64,000 nt of DNA from Bacteroidota bacterium. Its GTDB lineage: Bacteria > Bacteroidota > Bacteroidia > Flavobacteriales > Flavobacteriaceae. The position numbers were made by a program, and so were the translations under genes. Shown piece by piece: positions 39,608-50,509 of this stretch; within the stretch, counting starts at the first letter, position 1, and each line of letters opens with the position of its first letter. Under the pieces are notes generated by a model that saw nothing but the letters and a program-made list of their open reading frames with translations, ran no database searches and was not told where the DNA came from. Where the stretch lies: assembly GCA_027621175.1 (NCBI GenBank), contig JAQCCM010000002.1, forward strand, positions 62,001 through 126,000, in the 5' to 3' direction.

Positions 39608-39886
39608 TTATTTCTTTCCTTTGTTTTTAGCTCCAGCGTGACCACGGAACGAACGAGTCGGTGAAAACTCACCTAACTTATGTCCTACCATGTTCTCGGT
39701 TACATATACAGGAACAAACTGACGACCGTTGTGTACAGCTATTGTTTGTCCAACAAAATCAGGGGTAATCATAGAAGCACGTGACCAAGTTTTGATAACT
39801 GACTTTTTGCCAGCTTCAACATTGGCTTGTACTTTCTTTACCAAGCTATGATGTACGTAAGGTCCTTTTTTTAGTGATCTAGCCAT
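39608..39886 (-). CDS. rpsS: 30S ribosomal protein S19
   Basis: Head protein of the small subunit, 92 residues. It starts [20 protein letters not shown] and carries the signature [20 protein letters not shown] near the end. Confidence 0.97.
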   Translation of the reverse strand: MARSLKKGPYVHHSLVKKVQANVEAGKKSVIKTWSRASMITPDFVGQTIAVHNGRQFVPVYVTENMVGHKLGEFSPTRSFRGHAGAKNKGKK

Positions 39887-39889
39887 TGC

Positions 39890-40717
39890 TTATTTTTTTC
39901 TACGTTCAATAATGTACTTGTTAGACGCCTTGTTTTTGTTACGTGTACGGTATCCTTTTGCAGGAATACCATTACGTGAACGAGGATGACCCCCAGAAGC
40001 ACGTCCTTCTCCACCACCCATGGGGTGATCAACTGGGTTCATTGCTACTGGACGTGTTCTTGGACGACGACCTAACCAACGGCTGCGGCCTGCCTTTCCA
40101 GAAACCACCAATTGATGATCTGAGTTTGAAACGGTACCAATCGTAGCCAAACAAGTAGTTAGAATCATACGTGTTTCACCAGACGGTAATTTGATTGTGG
40201 CAAACTTACCATCCCCCCGTGCCATAAGCTGTGCAAAAGCACCGGCACTACGTGCAATAGTGGCCCCTTGTCCTGGGTGCAACTCAATGCAAGAGATAAT
40301 AGTACCCAATGGAATGTTTGCCAAAGGCATCGCATTTCCAATTTCAGGTTGTACTTTATCACCGGAAACGATTTCTTGACCTACTTTGAGTCCAGCTTGC
40401 GCAATAACATAACGCTTTTCACCGTCAGCAAACTGCGTAAGTGCAATAAAAGCAGAACGGTTTGGATCGTACTCAATAGTTTTCACTTCAGCAGCAGCAT
40501 CAAAACGATTGCGTTTAAAGTCAATAATACGGTAGCGTTTTTTGTGTCCACCACCAATGTAGCGAGACGTCATGCGCCCGCTGTTGTTACGACCGCCTGA
40601 ACGTTTTTTCGGAGCAAGCAAGCTTTTCTCCGGCTTATCAGTAGTAATGGCGTCGTTTCCATTTACTACTCTACCGCGCTGTCCAGGAGTTATAGGTTTG
40701 AGTTTTCTAACTGACAT
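39890..40717 (-). CDS. rplB: 50S ribosomal protein L2
   Basis: Core large-subunit protein needed for subunit joining and peptidyl transfer, 275 residues. Motifs: [20 protein letters not shown] (about 50-69) and the C-terminal signature [20 protein letters not shown] (about 225-244), which includes the conserved histidine (His229 in E. coli). Confidence 0.97.
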   Translation of the reverse strand: MSVRKLKPITPGQRGRVVNGNDAITTDKPEKSLLAPKKRSGGRNNSGRMTSRYIGGGHKKRYRIIDFKRNRFDAAAEVKTIEYDPNRSAFIALTQFADGEKRYVIAQAGLKVGQEIVSGDKVQPEIGNAMPLANIPLGTIISCIELHPGQGATIARSAGAFAQLMARGDGKFATIKLPSGETRMILTTCLATIGTVSNSDHQLVVSGKAGRSRWLGRRPRTRPVAMNPVDHPMGGGEGRASGGHPRSRNGIPAKGYRTRNKNKASNKYIIERRKK

Positions 40718-40726
40718 CCTATCTTA

Positions 40727-41017
40727 TTATAAATTACTGTAAAAATCAATGTTTTCACCCTCGGCTACTTCCACAACTGCACGTTTGGTAGCGTTGGTTT
40801 TCGAATGCTGAATACCATTTTTGGTATAGCGTGATCGTCTTTCTGGTCCGTAATTAAGCGTACGTACTTTTTCTACGGTTACACCATAAGCAGCCTCAAC
40901 CGCTCTTTTAATTTCAATCTTATTCGCTTTTGGGTTTACCAAAAACGTGTAACGATTGCGTAACTCGCTTTCACGGGTTGCTTTTTCGGTAATGACGGGT
41001 TTTAGCAAAATACTCAT
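40727..41017 (-). CDS. rplW: 50S ribosomal protein L23
   Basis: Exit-tunnel rim protein and docking site for trigger factor and SRP, 96 residues. It starts MSILLKPVITEKATRESELR and has the internal IEIKRAVEAAYGVTVEKVRT signature (about 34-53). Confidence 0.97.
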   Translation of the reverse strand: MSILLKPVITEKATRESELRNRYTFLVNPKANKIEIKRAVEAAYGVTVEKVRTLNYGPERRSRYTKNGIQHSKTNATKRAVVEVAEGENIDFYSNL

Positions 41018-41023
41018 CGTGTA

Positions 41024-41653
41024 TTATTTACTCAGATTAGCTTCAATGGCAGCAACGGCACTTTCTGCAAGAACCAAATGCTGCGCATTCATAATTTTAT
41101 ATGTATTCAACTCGTCGTTCGTAAGTACTTCTGTTGAAGTAAGGTTTCTTCCAGACAAGTAAACGTTTTGGTTTGATGTACCCAATACCCAAAGTGATTT
41201 CTTATCTGCAACTCCCAAAGCACTAAGTGCCGCTTGGAACGATTTTGTTTTTGGTGCATCAAACTGAAAGTCTTCAACAACCGTAATGTTGTTTTGTTTT
41301 GCCTTTAGACTAAACGCAGATTTACGAGCTAAACGCTTCACGTTTTTATTCACTTTTTGGTTGTATGAGCGAACACGAGGTCCAAACACACGACCACCGC
41401 CGCGGAACAAAGGGTTTTTGATGCTACCCGCACGGGCAGTACCTGTACCTTTTTGTTTCTTTATTTTACGTGTACTACCTTTAATTTCAGCACGTTCTTT
41501 GGCTTTGTGCGTTCCTTGACGCTGATGTGCCAAATATTGCTTTACATCCAAATACAATGCATGCTCATTTGGCTCAACACCAAAAATGGCTTTGTCTAAC
41601 GCAACTGTGCGTCCAGTATCTTTTCCGTTAATATCAACTACTGCTACTTTCAT
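41024..41653 (-). CDS. rplD: 50S ribosomal protein L4
   Basis: Tunnel-constriction protein, 209 residues from the ATG at 41653 ([20 protein letters not shown]). The open frame to 41698 overlaps rplC and was rejected; the chosen ATG shares one base with the rplC stop (TAATG). The tunnel loop GTGTARAGSIKNPLFRGGGR (about 68-87) is intact. In E. coli L4 regulates the S10 operon. Confidence 0.97.
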   Translation of the reverse strand: MKVAVVDINGKDTGRTVALDKAIFGVEPNEHALYLDVKQYLAHQRQGTHKAKERAEIKGSTRKIKKQKGTGTARAGSIKNPLFRGGGRVFGPRVRSYNQKVNKNVKRLARKSAFSLKAKQNNITVVEDFQFDAPKTKSFQAALSALGVADKKSLWVLGTSNQNVYLSGRNLTSTEVLTNDELNTYKIMNAQHLVLAESAVAAIEANLSK

Positions 41654-42270
41654 TATTTGCGAATTAAAATGAACGCATTCTTGTGACCAGGTACACAACC
41701 TTTTACCACAATTAGATTTTTTTCAGGTACTACTTTAAGTATCCGTAAGTTTTGTACAGTTACTTTTTCATTCCCCATCTGTCCAGCCATGCGCATTCCT
41801 TTGAATACACGTGCAGGATAAGAAGCAGCCCCTATGGAACCTGGTGCACGTAAACGGTTGTGCTGACCGTGTGTGGATTGACCAACACCGCCAAAACCGT
41901 GACGTTTTACAACACCTTGGAATCCCTTACCTTTTGAAGTACCTGTAATATCTACAAATTCTCCTGCAGTAAAATGGTCAACCGTAATGGTATCACCAAG
42001 TTTGTAATCTGCGACAAAATCTTGAAACTCTACAAGTTTGCGCTTAGGCGCAGTACTTGCCTTTTTGAAATGACCGCTTGCTGCTTTTGTAACATTACGT
42101 TCGGGTTTATCATCAAAACCTAACTGTAATGCCTCGTAGCCATCATTTTCTTTAGTACGTACTTGGGTAACCACACATGGTCCCGCTTCGATAACGGTAC
42201 AGGGAAGGTTCTTCCCATTCTCGTCAAAGATGCTTGTCATACCAATTTTTCTACCTATTAAACCAGACAT
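41653..42270 (-). CDS. rplC: 50S ribosomal protein L3
   Basis: Peptidyl-transferase-centre protein, 205 residues. It starts [20 protein letters not shown] and has the extension [20 protein letters not shown] (about 125-144), followed by [18 protein letters not shown]. Confidence 0.97.
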   Translation of the reverse strand: MSGLIGRKIGMTSIFDENGKNLPCTVIEAGPCVVTQVRTKENDGYEALQLGFDDKPERNVTKAASGHFKKASTAPKRKLVEFQDFVADYKLGDTITVDHFTAGEFVDITGTSKGKGFQGVVKRHGFGGVGQSTHGQHNRLRAPGSIGAASYPARVFKGMRMAGQMGNEKVTVQNLRILKVVPEKNLIVVKGCVPGHKNAFILIRK

Positions 42271-42299
42271 AATCTGAAAATGTTTACTCCCTAAGGGTG

Positions 42300-42605
42300 T
42301 TATACTTTAATTTCTACTTCTACGCCACTTGGCAACTCCAATTTCATCAAGGCATCAATGGTCTTTGATGAAGAACTATAAATATCCAACAAACGCTTGT
42401 ACGAGCTAAGCTGAAACTGCTCGCGCGATTTTTTATTCACGTGAGGCGAACGCAAAACAGTAAAAAGTTTTTTGTTGGTAGGTAATGGGATAGGACCCGT
42501 TACCACAGCACCAGTTGACTTTACAGTCTTTACGATTTTTTCAGCAGAGCGATCTACCAAATTGTAATCGTACGATTTAAGTTTAATTCTAATTTTTTGA
42601 CTCAT
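42300..42605 (-). CDS. rpsJ: 30S ribosomal protein S10
   Basis: Small-subunit head protein that also partners NusB in antitermination, 101 residues. It starts [20 protein letters not shown] and carries [20 protein letters not shown] (about 35-54). It joins the str part (fusA, 10 bases upstream) to the S10 part without a promoter between. Confidence 0.97.
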   Translation of the reverse strand: MSQKIRIKLKSYDYNLVDRSAEKIVKTVKSTGAVVTGPIPLPTNKKLFTVLRSPHVNKKSREQFQLSSYKRLLDIYSSSSKTIDALMKLELPSGVEVEIKV

Positions 42606-42615
42606 CGTAAATGAT

Positions 42616-44742
42616 TTAAGCTTTTAGTCCTTTTACTTCAGCAATTACTGCCTCAGAGATATTAGACGGTGTTTGTTCATAGTGTGAAAACTCCATTGTT
42701 GAAGTAGCACGACCAGAGGAAAGTGTACGTAATGAGGTTACATAACCAAACATTTCTGAAAGCGGTACAGTAGCCTTAACTACCTTAGAACCTGCTCGAT
42801 CGTCCATGCTGATTACTTGTCCGCGACGACGGTTAAGGTCACCAACAATATCACCCATATTTTCCTCGGGTGTAAGCACCTCTAATTTCATAATCGGTTC
42901 CATAATAACGGCACCAGCTGCTTTCGCTGCCGACTTATATCCCAATTTCGCTGCCAACTCAAAAGAAAGTGAATCGGAATCTACAGGGTGGAACGAACCG
43001 TCTTTTAATGTTACCTTAATAGCGTCAACTTCAAAACCAGCTAATGGACCATTAGACATGGCTTGTTTGAAGCCTTTCTCAACAGATGGAATGTATTCTT
43101 TTGGAACGTTACCACCTTTAACTTCGTTTACAAACTCAAGACCAGATTTACCTTCTTCAGCTGGTTCAAGTGTGAATACAATATCGGCAAACTTACCACG
43201 ACCACCCGATTGTTTCTTATACACTTCACGGTGATCTGTAGAAGCTGTAATGGCTTCTTTGTATTCTACTTGAGGCTGACCTTGATTAACATCAACTTTA
43301 AACTCACGTCTTAGTCGGTCAACAATAATATCAAGGTGAAGCTCACCCATTCCAGAAATAATCGTTTGACCAGAAGCCTCGTCTGTTTTTACTTGGAAAG
43401 TTGGATCTTCCTCAGCAAGTTTGGCAAGAGCCATACCTAGTTTATCCACATCTGCCTTCGTTTTTGGCTCCACTGCAATACCAATTACGGGATCAGGGAA
43501 ATCCATGCTTTCTAAAACAATAGGCGCCTTTTCTGCTGATAAAGTATCACCAGTTTTAATATCTTTAAATCCTACCGCTGCACCAATATCACCAGCTTCA
43601 ATAAAGTCGATGGAATTTTGCTTATTGGCATGCATCTGATAGATACGAGAAATACGCTCTTTATTACCAGAACGGTTGTTCAACACATAAGAACCGGCGT
43701 CTAAACGACCAGAATAGGCGCGGAAAAATGCCAAACGACCAACAAATGGGTCAGTAGCAATTTTAAATGCCAACGCAGTAAAAGGATCGTTAACTGAGGG
43801 CTTACGAGAAATTTCTTCACCCGTATCTGGATTTGTACCTAAAATAGCTTCCTTATCTTCTGGCGAAGGTAAATAACGACAAACGGCATCTAATAAAAAC
43901 TGAACGCCTTTATTTTTAAATGCTGAACCACAAATCATAGGAATAATACTCATGTCTTGTGTAGCAGCACGTAATGCATTGTGCACCTCGTCTTCAGAAA
44001 TACTATCTGGATCTTCAAAATATTTTTCTAAAAGATTTTCGTCATATTCAGCAACCGCTTCTATGAGTTCGCCACGGAATTTTTCAACGTCATCTTTCAT
44101 ATCCTCTGGGATATCAACCACATCAAAAGTGGCTCCCATGTTATCCTCGTGCCAAATGATCGCACGGTTTTTTACCAAGTCAACACATCCTCTAAAGTCA
44201 TCTTCATCACCAATTGGAAGTACAATAGGCACAGCATTAGACTTTAACATCTCACGAACTTGTGTACATACATTTAGGAAGTTTGATCCCTGACGGTCCA
44301 TTTTATTCACAAAGCCCATACGTGGTACTTTGTAGTTGTCTGCTAACCTCCAGTTGGTTTCAGATTGTGGCTCTACACCATCAACAGCTGAAAACAAGAA
44401 TACAAGTCCATCTAATACACGTAATGAACGATTTACTTCAACGGTGAAATCAACGTGTCCGGGAGTGTCAATAATATTAAAATGATAGGGATGAGCTCCA
44501 TCAACAGGTTTACCTTGATCTGTTGGAAATGTCCACTCGCAAGTAGTAGCAGCAGAAGTAATGGTAATCCCGCGTTCTTGCTCTTGCTCCATCCAGTCCA
44601 TAGTAGCAGCACCGTCGTGTACCTCACCAATTTTGTGACTAACACCCGTGTAGTATAAAATACGCTCGGTAGTTGTGGTCTTACCAGCGTCAATGTGCGC
44701 TGCAATCCCAATGTTGCGTGTATATTTTAAATTTCTTGCCAT
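42616..44742 (-). CDS. fusA: Elongation factor G
   Basis: The translocation GTPase of the ribosome, 708 residues. The G domain has [19 protein letters not shown] (about 15-33), DTPGHVDF (about 91-98) and NKMDRQG (about 145-151), followed by domains II to V ending in [20 protein letters not shown]. No tuf gene follows, unlike in E. coli. Confidence 0.98.
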   Translation of the reverse strand: MARNLKYTRNIGIAAHIDAGKTTTTERILYYTGVSHKIGEVHDGAATMDWMEQEQERGITITSAATTCEWTFPTDQGKPVDGAHPYHFNIIDTPGHVDFTVEVNRSLRVLDGLVFLFSAVDGVEPQSETNWRLADNYKVPRMGFVNKMDRQGSNFLNVCTQVREMLKSNAVPIVLPIGDEDDFRGCVDLVKNRAIIWHEDNMGATFDVVDIPEDMKDDVEKFRGELIEAVAEYDENLLEKYFEDPDSISEDEVHNALRAATQDMSIIPMICGSAFKNKGVQFLLDAVCRYLPSPEDKEAILGTNPDTGEEISRKPSVNDPFTALAFKIATDPFVGRLAFFRAYSGRLDAGSYVLNNRSGNKERISRIYQMHANKQNSIDFIEAGDIGAAVGFKDIKTGDTLSAEKAPIVLESMDFPDPVIGIAVEPKTKADVDKLGMALAKLAEEDPTFQVKTDEASGQTIISGMGELHLDIIVDRLRREFKVDVNQGQPQVEYKEAITASTDHREVYKKQSGGRGKFADIVFTLEPAEEGKSGLEFVNEVKGGNVPKEYIPSVEKGFKQAMSNGPLAGFEVDAIKVTLKDGSFHPVDSDSLSFELAAKLGYKSAAKAAGAVIMEPIMKLEVLTPEENMGDIVGDLNRRRGQVISMDDRAGSKVVKATVPLSEMFGYVTSLRTLSSGRATSTMEFSHYEQTPSNISEAVIAEVKGLKA

Positions 44743-44760
44743 GATTGTTGTGCTGCGTTT

Positions 44761-45237
44761 TTAGAATCTAAAATGTGAAAATGCTTTGTTTGCTTCTGCC
44801 ATTTTGTGGGTATCTGTGCGTTTTTTAACAGCAGCACCTTCTTCTTTTTCGGCAGCAATAATTTCGGCAGCAAGTTTCTGCGCCATGGATTTCTCGTTAC
44901 GCTTGCGCGAATAACCGATGAGCCACTTCATGGCCATTGAAATCTTTCGGTCTGGACGAATTTGCATCGGAATTTGGAAGGTAGCACCACCCACACGGCG
45001 GCTACGCACTTCCACGTGCGGCATCACATTTGAAAGGGCATCTTTCCATATTTGGAGTGCATCCTTTTCTTCGTTTTGGTTTTTAGATTCTACGATATCA
45101 ATGGCATCGTAAAATATCTTAAATGCTACGGATTTTTTCCCGTTCCACATTAAGTTGTTGACAAAGCGTGTGACCAGTTGGTCATTGAAACGCGGGTCGG
45201 GAAGTAGAGGGCGTTTTTTCGCCTGTCTTTTTCTCAT
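44761..45237 (-). CDS. rpsG: 30S ribosomal protein S7
   Basis: Assembly-initiator protein of the small-subunit head, 158 residues. It starts [20 protein letters not shown] and has [20 protein letters not shown] (about 77-96). It sits between rpsL and fusA in the standard str order. Confidence 0.97.
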   Translation of the reverse strand: MRKRQAKKRPLLPDPRFNDQLVTRFVNNLMWNGKKSVAFKIFYDAIDIVESKNQNEEKDALQIWKDALSNVMPHVEVRSRRVGGATFQIPMQIRPDRKISMAMKWLIGYSRKRNEKSMAQKLAAEIIAAEKEEGAAVKKRTDTHKMAEANKAFSHFRF

Positions 45238-45294
45238 ATTCTGTGTTTGAGTGGTTCAAGCAAGCTTGAACGTCATGTTACATTATCGCTACTA

Positions 45295-45669
45295 TTACTT
45301 TTTTGGTCGTTTTGCACCATACTTTGATCTACGCTGCAAACGTCCTTCAACACCTGCGGTGTCAAGTGCACCGCGAACAATGTGGTACCGAACTCCAGGT
45401 AAATCTTTTACTCGACCTCCACGTACAAGTACGATAGAGTGCTCTTGCAAATTATGACCCTCACCAGGAATATAGGCATTCACCTCGTTTCCATTTGTTA
45501 GGCGAACCCTAGCCACTTTCCGCATTGCGGAATTTGGTTTCTTTGGTGTGGTTGTATATACACGAGTACATACTCCACGTCGCTGCGGACATGAATCCAA
45601 AGCAGCAGATTTGCTCTTTTTTGTGAGGTTCTTACGGCCTTTACGAACTAGTTGCGATATAGTTGGCAT
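45295..45669 (-). CDS. rpsL: 30S ribosomal protein S12
   Basis: Decoding-centre protein, 124 residues, and first gene of the ribosomal supercluster. [14 protein letters not shown] (about 39-52) carries Lys43 and [13 protein letters not shown] the second lysine, both the wild-type residues whose mutation gives streptomycin resistance elsewhere. A consensus Bacteroidetes promoter lies 37 bases upstream. Confidence 0.98.
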   Translation of the reverse strand: MPTISQLVRKGRKNLTKKSKSAALDSCPQRRGVCTRVYTTTPKKPNSAMRKVARVRLTNGNEVNAYIPGEGHNLQEHSIVLVRGGRVKDLPGVRYHIVRGALDTAGVEGRLQRRSKYGAKRPKK

Positions 45670-45706
45670 ACGTTATACTTACTTTATTCCTTCAATTAAA
45701 GGGCTG

Positions 45707-45736
45707 CAAATGTAGTATAATTTTTTACGCTATCAA
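45707..45736 (-). promoter_or_regulatory. Strong promoter of the ribosomal supercluster
   Basis: On the minus strand a TTG (45734-45736), a 19-base spacer, and TACATTTG (45707-45714) match both Bacteroidetes promoter elements at the ideal spacing. The transcript should start near 45700, giving a leader of about 30 bases before rpsL. Confidence 0.85.
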
Positions 45737-45860
45737 ATACTGTTGTATAATTTTTTATATCGATTTTAACATCAGAAACGGTAAACCATATAAATGACCC
45801 TAACATTTTGAATTAAAACGCATTGCGCACAATTCCCTATGTTATTACAACTTCGGTGCG

Positions 45861-45868
45861 TAATTTTG
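45861..45868 (+). promoter_or_regulatory. -7 box of menF (TAATTTTG)
   Basis: An exact TAnnTTTG match eight bases before the ATG at 45877, predicting a leader of at most a few bases. No TTG -33 element is obvious. The match lies inside the longer open frame starting at 45823, which argues against that upstream start. Confidence 0.55.
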
Positions 45869-45876
45869 CTGGCGAT

Positions 45877-46923
45877 ATGCCAAAAAACGAAAAAGAATTT
45901 ATCGCATTTTTTGATGCACTCCGTGCCAAGGAGCTTCCGTTTGTACTTTTCCGACTACCCCAAACACAGGAAATGATTATCTACCAACAGCTCGACAGCA
46001 GGCATCATCAAACCAAAACACTCCATGAAAAGGGCTTCGTATTTGCACCGTTTTTAGCCAAAGTACCCTATACTTTTATTCCAAACCAAACAGAAAAACG
46101 GTTTGCCGTACCGCAGCACACCGCCGCAACAAGCGAGTCTATTCAAGTGGCTAGTGAACAAAACAAGTCCTATTATACAAATTTAATTGCTGCAGCAAAA
46201 AAGACCATCACAGCTAACACGCTTAAAAAGGTCGTGGTTTCGCGCATACACAAACAACCGTTTTCGGGTTCGGTTGCAACATCGTTATTAAAATTGACGC
46301 ACACCTACCCTAACGCTATGGTGTATTATTGGTCACATCCACATACTGGCGACTGGATGGGAGCAACTCCAGAGACGTTACTCAAAATAAAAAAAGGCCA
46401 TTGTAAAACCATGGCATTAGCAGGAACTTTACCCTATGAAGAGAACAATAAGCCCAATTGGTCATCTAAAGAAGTAGACGAACAACAAATGGTAACCGAT
46501 TTTATCCAAACTCAACTAGAACAAATCTTTCCCAAAAACAGCATAAACCTCTCACCTACGTACACCAAACGCGCTGGTAACTTGGTTCACTTATGCGCTG
46601 ATTTTGAAGTGTCACTGAGTAACGTAAATGCACTTGACGTGGTTCAACTGCTTCACCCAACTCCTGCCGTAGCGGGTGTCCCTGTTAAAGAAAGCTTGGC
46701 TTTTTTGACTACTCACGAAACGCATAATCGAAATTATTACGCTGGGATTTTAGGACCCATAGCTTCAAATAACATGCATTTATTTGTAAATCTGCGTTGT
46801 GCTGAGGTAGAACAAAAAAGCCTTACCTTATATGTAGGTGGCGGAATCACAGCAAAGAGTGATCCTGAAATGGAGTGGCTAGAAAGTCAACGCAAAGCAG
46901 AAACTTTACTACATATATTGTAA
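45877..46923 (+). CDS. menF: Isochorismate synthase
   Basis: Converts chorismate to isochorismate, the first committed step to menaquinone. It has 348 residues from the ATG at 45877 (MPKNEKEFIAFFDALRAKEL). An upstream TTG at 45823 would add 18 residues but lies before the promoter box, so it is less likely. Chorismate-binding fold motifs: KKVVVSRIHKQ (about 121-131), GATPETLLKIKKG (about 167-179), TMALAGTLPYEE (about 184-195), and the C-terminal LYVGGGITAKSDPEMEWLES (about 320-339). It heads the menaquinone gene group, divergent from the ribosomal cluster. Confidence 0.9.
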   Translation: MPKNEKEFIAFFDALRAKELPFVLFRLPQTQEMIIYQQLDSRHHQTKTLHEKGFVFAPFLAKVPYTFIPNQTEKRFAVPQHTAATSESIQVASEQNKSYYTNLIAAAKKTITANTLKKVVVSRIHKQPFSGSVATSLLKLTHTYPNAMVYYWSHPHTGDWMGATPETLLKIKKGHCKTMALAGTLPYEENNKPNWSSKEVDEQQMVTDFIQTQLEQIFPKNSINLSPTYTKRAGNLVHLCADFEVSLSNVNALDVVQLLHPTPAVAGVPVKESLAFLTTHETHNRNYYAGILGPIASNNMHLFVNLRCAEVEQKSLTLYVGGGITAKSDPEMEWLESQRKAETLLHIL

Positions 46924-46958
46924 CTGATTGCTCATTAGTACACTCATGTACTGTTTTG

Positions 46959-46966
46959 TACCTTTG
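46959..46966 (+). promoter_or_regulatory. -7 box of menD (TACCTTTG)
   Basis: An exact TAnnTTTG match seven bases before the menD ATG and after the menF stop, so menD-menB-menA-menC-menE can be transcribed separately from menF, with a very short leader. Confidence 0.6.
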
Positions 46967-46973
46967 CACCGCT

Positions 46974-48770
46974 ATGAAAAAAGATGCCAAACCACATCAA
47001 ATGCTATACACGGATATCCCGCTGCCACAGGCGGTAGTGCACTACTGCGCACAATATGAAATACAGCATGTGGTTATTTCGGCAGGATCCAGAAATGCGC
47101 CCTTGACAAATGGATTTGTAGAAAATCCTTTTTTTACTACATACAGTATTGTTGATGAGCGTGCTGCTGCCTTTTTCGCTTTGGGAATTGCCCAGCAATT
47201 GGGAAAACCTGTTGCCTTGGTTTGTACTTCTGGCTCAGCGCTCCTAAACTACTACCCTGCTGTTGCTGAGGCATATTATAGTGAACTCCCTCTTGTTATT
47301 CTTTCTGCTGATCGCATGCCGCATCGCGTAGATATAGGAGACGGACAAACCATACAACAAGAAGGTGTTTTTGGGCCTCATTTGATTGGTACGGCTTCAC
47401 TTAAAGCAGATGTTTCGCATGCCACAGCGACACTACTCGCCAGCAACAAGCAACCTTATTTTGCAACAAAGCCTACAAAAAAAGAAATTGAAACATTACA
47501 ACAAAAACACCTAGCGCATAACATTGAAGAATTGCAACGGATATTTGCACTTGCCCTTGCAGCAAAAGGCCCCGTGCATGTAAACATTCCCATGGAAGAG
47601 CCTTTATATGGCACGACAACCACGCCTATTGCTTTTCCAAAAATTTCTACATGGACAAATCCTGTAGCTGATACCGATTTTGAGGGATTAAAATCTGCGT
47701 GGAAAAACGCAAAACGAAAGATGATTTTGGTGGGGGTTTGCCAACCCAATATTGATGTAGCTAACGCATTACATCAATTATTGGAAGATCCAAGTGTGAT
47801 TGTGCTTACAGAAAAAACATCTAATTTTTCGCATCCTGCAGCCATTGATGCCATAGATTGTTTGATGGCACCAATAGAGCTGGAACAGAACGGTGGTGAA
47901 GAAGAACTAAAGCCCGATTTATTGCTTACTGTAGGAGGAATGATCGTCTCCAAAAAAATCAAATTCTTTTTAAGAAAGCATAAAGCGGCGCAACACATTC
48001 ACATAGATCAAACCAAAGCAAACGATACATTCTATTATTTATCCAAGCACATAAATGCGCCAGCAGAAGTTGCTCTTCGTGCACTAACAGAAAACAATCA
48101 ACCGCTTGACAACCATTACCAAGCTACAATTCTAAATCGCTATCATAACTATCTCAAAAAAGGAAAAACGTACCTAAACCGCATTCCTTTTTCTGATTTG
48201 CGTGTGTTTGATTTGGTATCCAAAGCATTGCCACAAAACACGCATTTGCAAGTGGCTAACAGTTCGCCTATTAGATATATACAGCTTTTTGATTTACCTA
48301 ACGGGACGGAAGTATTTTGCAATAGAGGAACAGCCGGAATTGATGGCAGTACCGCCACAGCGATGGGTGCAGCACAAATCAATTCAAAGCAAATGGTGTT
48401 TATCACAGGGGATTTAAGTTTCTTTTATGACATCAACGGATTGTGGCATAACTATATTCCAAACCACGCCCGCATTATTATTGTGAATAATCAAGGAGGT
48501 GGTATTTTTAGAATACTCCCTGGCGAAAAAGACAGCCCCAAATATGACACCTATTTTGAAACCATTCACGGGCGGAATGCCAAGGATATGGCAAAAGTAT
48601 TTGGATTTAGATACAAGCGAGTGCGCTCGGGTTGGGGATTAAAGCAAGCGTTGCGTGGATTTTTTAATCCTTCCAAACAACCAAAAATTTTAGAAATTTG
48701 TACACCAAGAAAACAAAACGACGCCGTGCTGTTGAACTATTTTAGAGCAATGGCAAATACAAAAAATTAA
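46974..48770 (+). CDS. menD: SEPHCHC synthase (2-succinyl-5-enolpyruvyl-6-hydroxy-3-cyclohexene-1-carboxylate synthase)
   Basis: Thiamine-diphosphate enzyme joining isochorismate and 2-oxoglutarate. It has 598 residues from the ATG at 46974; the open frame from 46875 overlaps menF and runs through the promoter. The N-terminal part shows VISAGSRNAPLTNGF and DERAAAFFALGIAQ (cofactor-activating Glu), then CTSGSALLNYYPAVAEAYY. The ThDP/Mg2+ motif region GDLSFFYDINGLWHNYIPNH is near 480-500. Confidence 0.94.
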   Translation: MKKDAKPHQMLYTDIPLPQAVVHYCAQYEIQHVVISAGSRNAPLTNGFVENPFFTTYSIVDERAAAFFALGIAQQLGKPVALVCTSGSALLNYYPAVAEAYYSELPLVILSADRMPHRVDIGDGQTIQQEGVFGPHLIGTASLKADVSHATATLLASNKQPYFATKPTKKEIETLQQKHLAHNIEELQRIFALALAAKGPVHVNIPMEEPLYGTTTTPIAFPKISTWTNPVADTDFEGLKSAWKNAKRKMILVGVCQPNIDVANALHQLLEDPSVIVLTEKTSNFSHPAAIDAIDCLMAPIELEQNGGEEELKPDLLLTVGGMIVSKKIKFFLRKHKAAQHIHIDQTKANDTFYYLSKHINAPAEVALRALTENNQPLDNHYQATILNRYHNYLKKGKTYLNRIPFSDLRVFDLVSKALPQNTHLQVANSSPIRYIQLFDLPNGTEVFCNRGTAGIDGSTATAMGAAQINSKQMVFITGDLSFFYDINGLWHNYIPNHARIIIVNNQGGGIFRILPGEKDSPKYDTYFETIHGRNAKDMAKVFGFRYKRVRSGWGLKQALRGFFNPSKQPKILEICTPRKQNDAVLLNYFRAMANTKN

Positions 48771-48773
48771 ATT

Positions 48774-49595
48774 ATGACTATGAGAAACTGGGAAACCATA
48801 AAAGAGTATAGCGACATCCGCTTTGAGTTTTACAAAGGCATTGCCAAAATTACCATTGATCGCGAAAAGGTGTATAATGCTTTTCGTCCTGAAACGAACA
48901 ATCAAATGCTAGAAGCGATGGACGTGTGTCGAGAACGCGAAGACATTGACGTAGTGGTATTTACAGGAGCTGGCGAGAAGGCCTTTTGTAGTGGCGGTGA
49001 CCAAAATGTGAAAGGCGTTGGTGGATATGTGGGCGAAGACGGCGTACCACGGCTAAACGTGTTGGACTTGCACAAAAAAATAAGAGAAATTCCAAAACCG
49101 GTAGTAGCCATGGTAAACGGCTACGCCATTGGTGGCGGACATGTATTGCATGTGGTGTGTGATCTAACTATTGCGAGTGAGAACGCTATTTTTGGACAAA
49201 CAGGTCCTAAAGTGGGAAGTTTTGACGGCGGATTTGGCTCATCCTACCTAGCACGACACGTAGGGCAGAAAAAAGCACGTGAGATTTGGTTTTTATGTCA
49301 GCAATACTCGGCACAGGAAGCCTTAGATATGGGCTTGATCAATAAGGTGGTCCCACTTGCTGATTTGGAAGACACAACGGTAGAATGGTGTCAAATTATG
49401 CAACAACGCAGTCCTTTGGCATTGCGTATGCTTAAACGCTGTATGAATGCAGAACTAGACGGACAACACGGATTGATGCAACTTGCTGGAGATGCTACAC
49501 TGATGTATTACTTGATGGACGAAGCACAAGAAGGGAAAAATGCCTTTTTAGAAAAACGAGCGCCTAACTTTAAGCAGTACCCTAAATTCCCATAG
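48774..49595 (+). CDS. menB: 1,4-dihydroxy-2-naphthoyl-CoA synthase
   Basis: Crotonase-family ring-closing enzyme acting on o-succinylbenzoyl-CoA. It has 273 residues with the family features [20 protein letters not shown] (about 67-86), [20 protein letters not shown] (about 112-131) and [20 protein letters not shown] (about 140-159). An alternative ATG two codons downstream is possible. The TAG stop shares a base with the menA GTG. Confidence 0.96.
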   Translation: MTMRNWETIKEYSDIRFEFYKGIAKITIDREKVYNAFRPETNNQMLEAMDVCREREDIDVVVFTGAGEKAFCSGGDQNVKGVGGYVGEDGVPRLNVLDLHKKIREIPKPVVAMVNGYAIGGGHVLHVVCDLTIASENAIFGQTGPKVGSFDGGFGSSYLARHVGQKKAREIWFLCQQYSAQEALDMGLINKVVPLADLEDTTVEWCQIMQQRSPLALRMLKRCMNAELDGQHGLMQLAGDATLMYYLMDEAQEGKNAFLEKRAPNFKQYPKFP

Positions 49596-50509
49596 TGGTT
49601 ACACCCTCGTTGTTTCGGATTTGGATATCTGCCGCGCGGCTGCGCACGCTGCCGCTATCGGTGGCAGGAATTGTAGCGGGCAATGCATTGGCGATGCAAC
49701 ACCCTAACTTTTCATGGATCCTTTTTGGAGGCACATTGCTTACAGCAATTGCCTTTCAAGTTTTATCCAATTTCGCAAACGATTATGGCGACGGTGTAAA
49801 AGGCACGGACAACGAAAATAGGATTGGACCAAAACGTGTACTGCAACAAAATCTACTCTCCAAAAAAACACTTTTTAACGGCATTATACTTACAGGTATT
49901 ATTGGATTATTTCTCGCCGTTTGCACCATTGTATTGGCGTTTGGATTTGAAGAAATGCAGCGTAGCTTGGTGTTTTTGGGTCTTAGTATTGCCGCTATTT
50001 TTGCAGCTTACAAATACACCGCCGGAAAAGGTGCTTATGGCTATCATGCCATGGGCGATTTGTTTGTCTTTATTTTTTTTGGAGGACTGGCAGTTATGGG
50101 TTCCTATTTTTTACAAACCAAAGTATTGACCCCTCATATCGTCTGGTTTGCAATAGCCATAGGCCTTTTGAGTGTGGGTGTACTTAATTTGAATAATATG
50201 CGCGATATGGAAAACGACGCTGCTGTGGGTAAAAAAACAATCGCTTCGCTGTTGGGTTTTGGGTTTGCGAAAACCTACCATGCTGCACTTTTACTTCTGG
50301 GGAGTATCTGTTTGGGGGTTGGATTGGCACAAACCGCTGATGCGGTATGGCGCTACTGCCCTATTGTTGTGGTGATACCGTTGCTTTTTCAACTCATTAA
50401 AACCTTTAAAACAACAAACCATGTCGGTTTTGATGTATTACTAAAACCACTTGCACTCACCACTTTTGTGCTAAGTTTACTGCTACTTGTTACCCAAATA
50501 TTGATGTAA
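49595..50509 (+). CDS. menA: 1,4-dihydroxy-2-naphthoate prenyltransferase
   Basis: Membrane enzyme attaching the polyprenyl chain to dihydroxynaphthoate. It has 304 residues with about eight or nine helices. The prenyl-diphosphate Asp-rich motif is NFANDYGDGVKGTDNENRIG (about 61-80), and the second is NNMRDMENDAAVGKKT (about 200-215). The start is GTG at 49595, overlapping the menB stop (TAGTG), and the stop overlaps the menC ATG (TAATG). Confidence 0.95.
   Translation: MVTPSLFRIWISAARLRTLPLSVAGIVAGNALAMQHPNFSWILFGGTLLTAIAFQVLSNFANDYGDGVKGTDNENRIGPKRVLQQNLLSKKTLFNGIILTGIIGLFLAVCTIVLAFGFEEMQRSLVFLGLSIAAIFAAYKYTAGKGAYGYHAMGDLFVFIFFGGLAVMGSYFLQTKVLTPHIVWFAIAIGLLSVGVLNLNNMRDMENDAAVGKKTIASLLGFGFAKTYHAALLLLGSICLGVGLAQTADAVWRYCPIVVVIPLLFQLIKTFKTTNHVGFDVLLKPLALTTFVLSLLLLVTQILM

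Noticed and set aside
42806-43234. Plus-strand open frame of 142 codons opposite fusA
   Set aside because: Antisense shadow of a conserved gene; no motif, promoter or start context.
45823-45876. TTG start 18 codons upstream for menF
   Set aside because: The -7 box at 45861 lies inside this extension and the ATG at 45877 matches family N-termini; kept only as a weak alternative.
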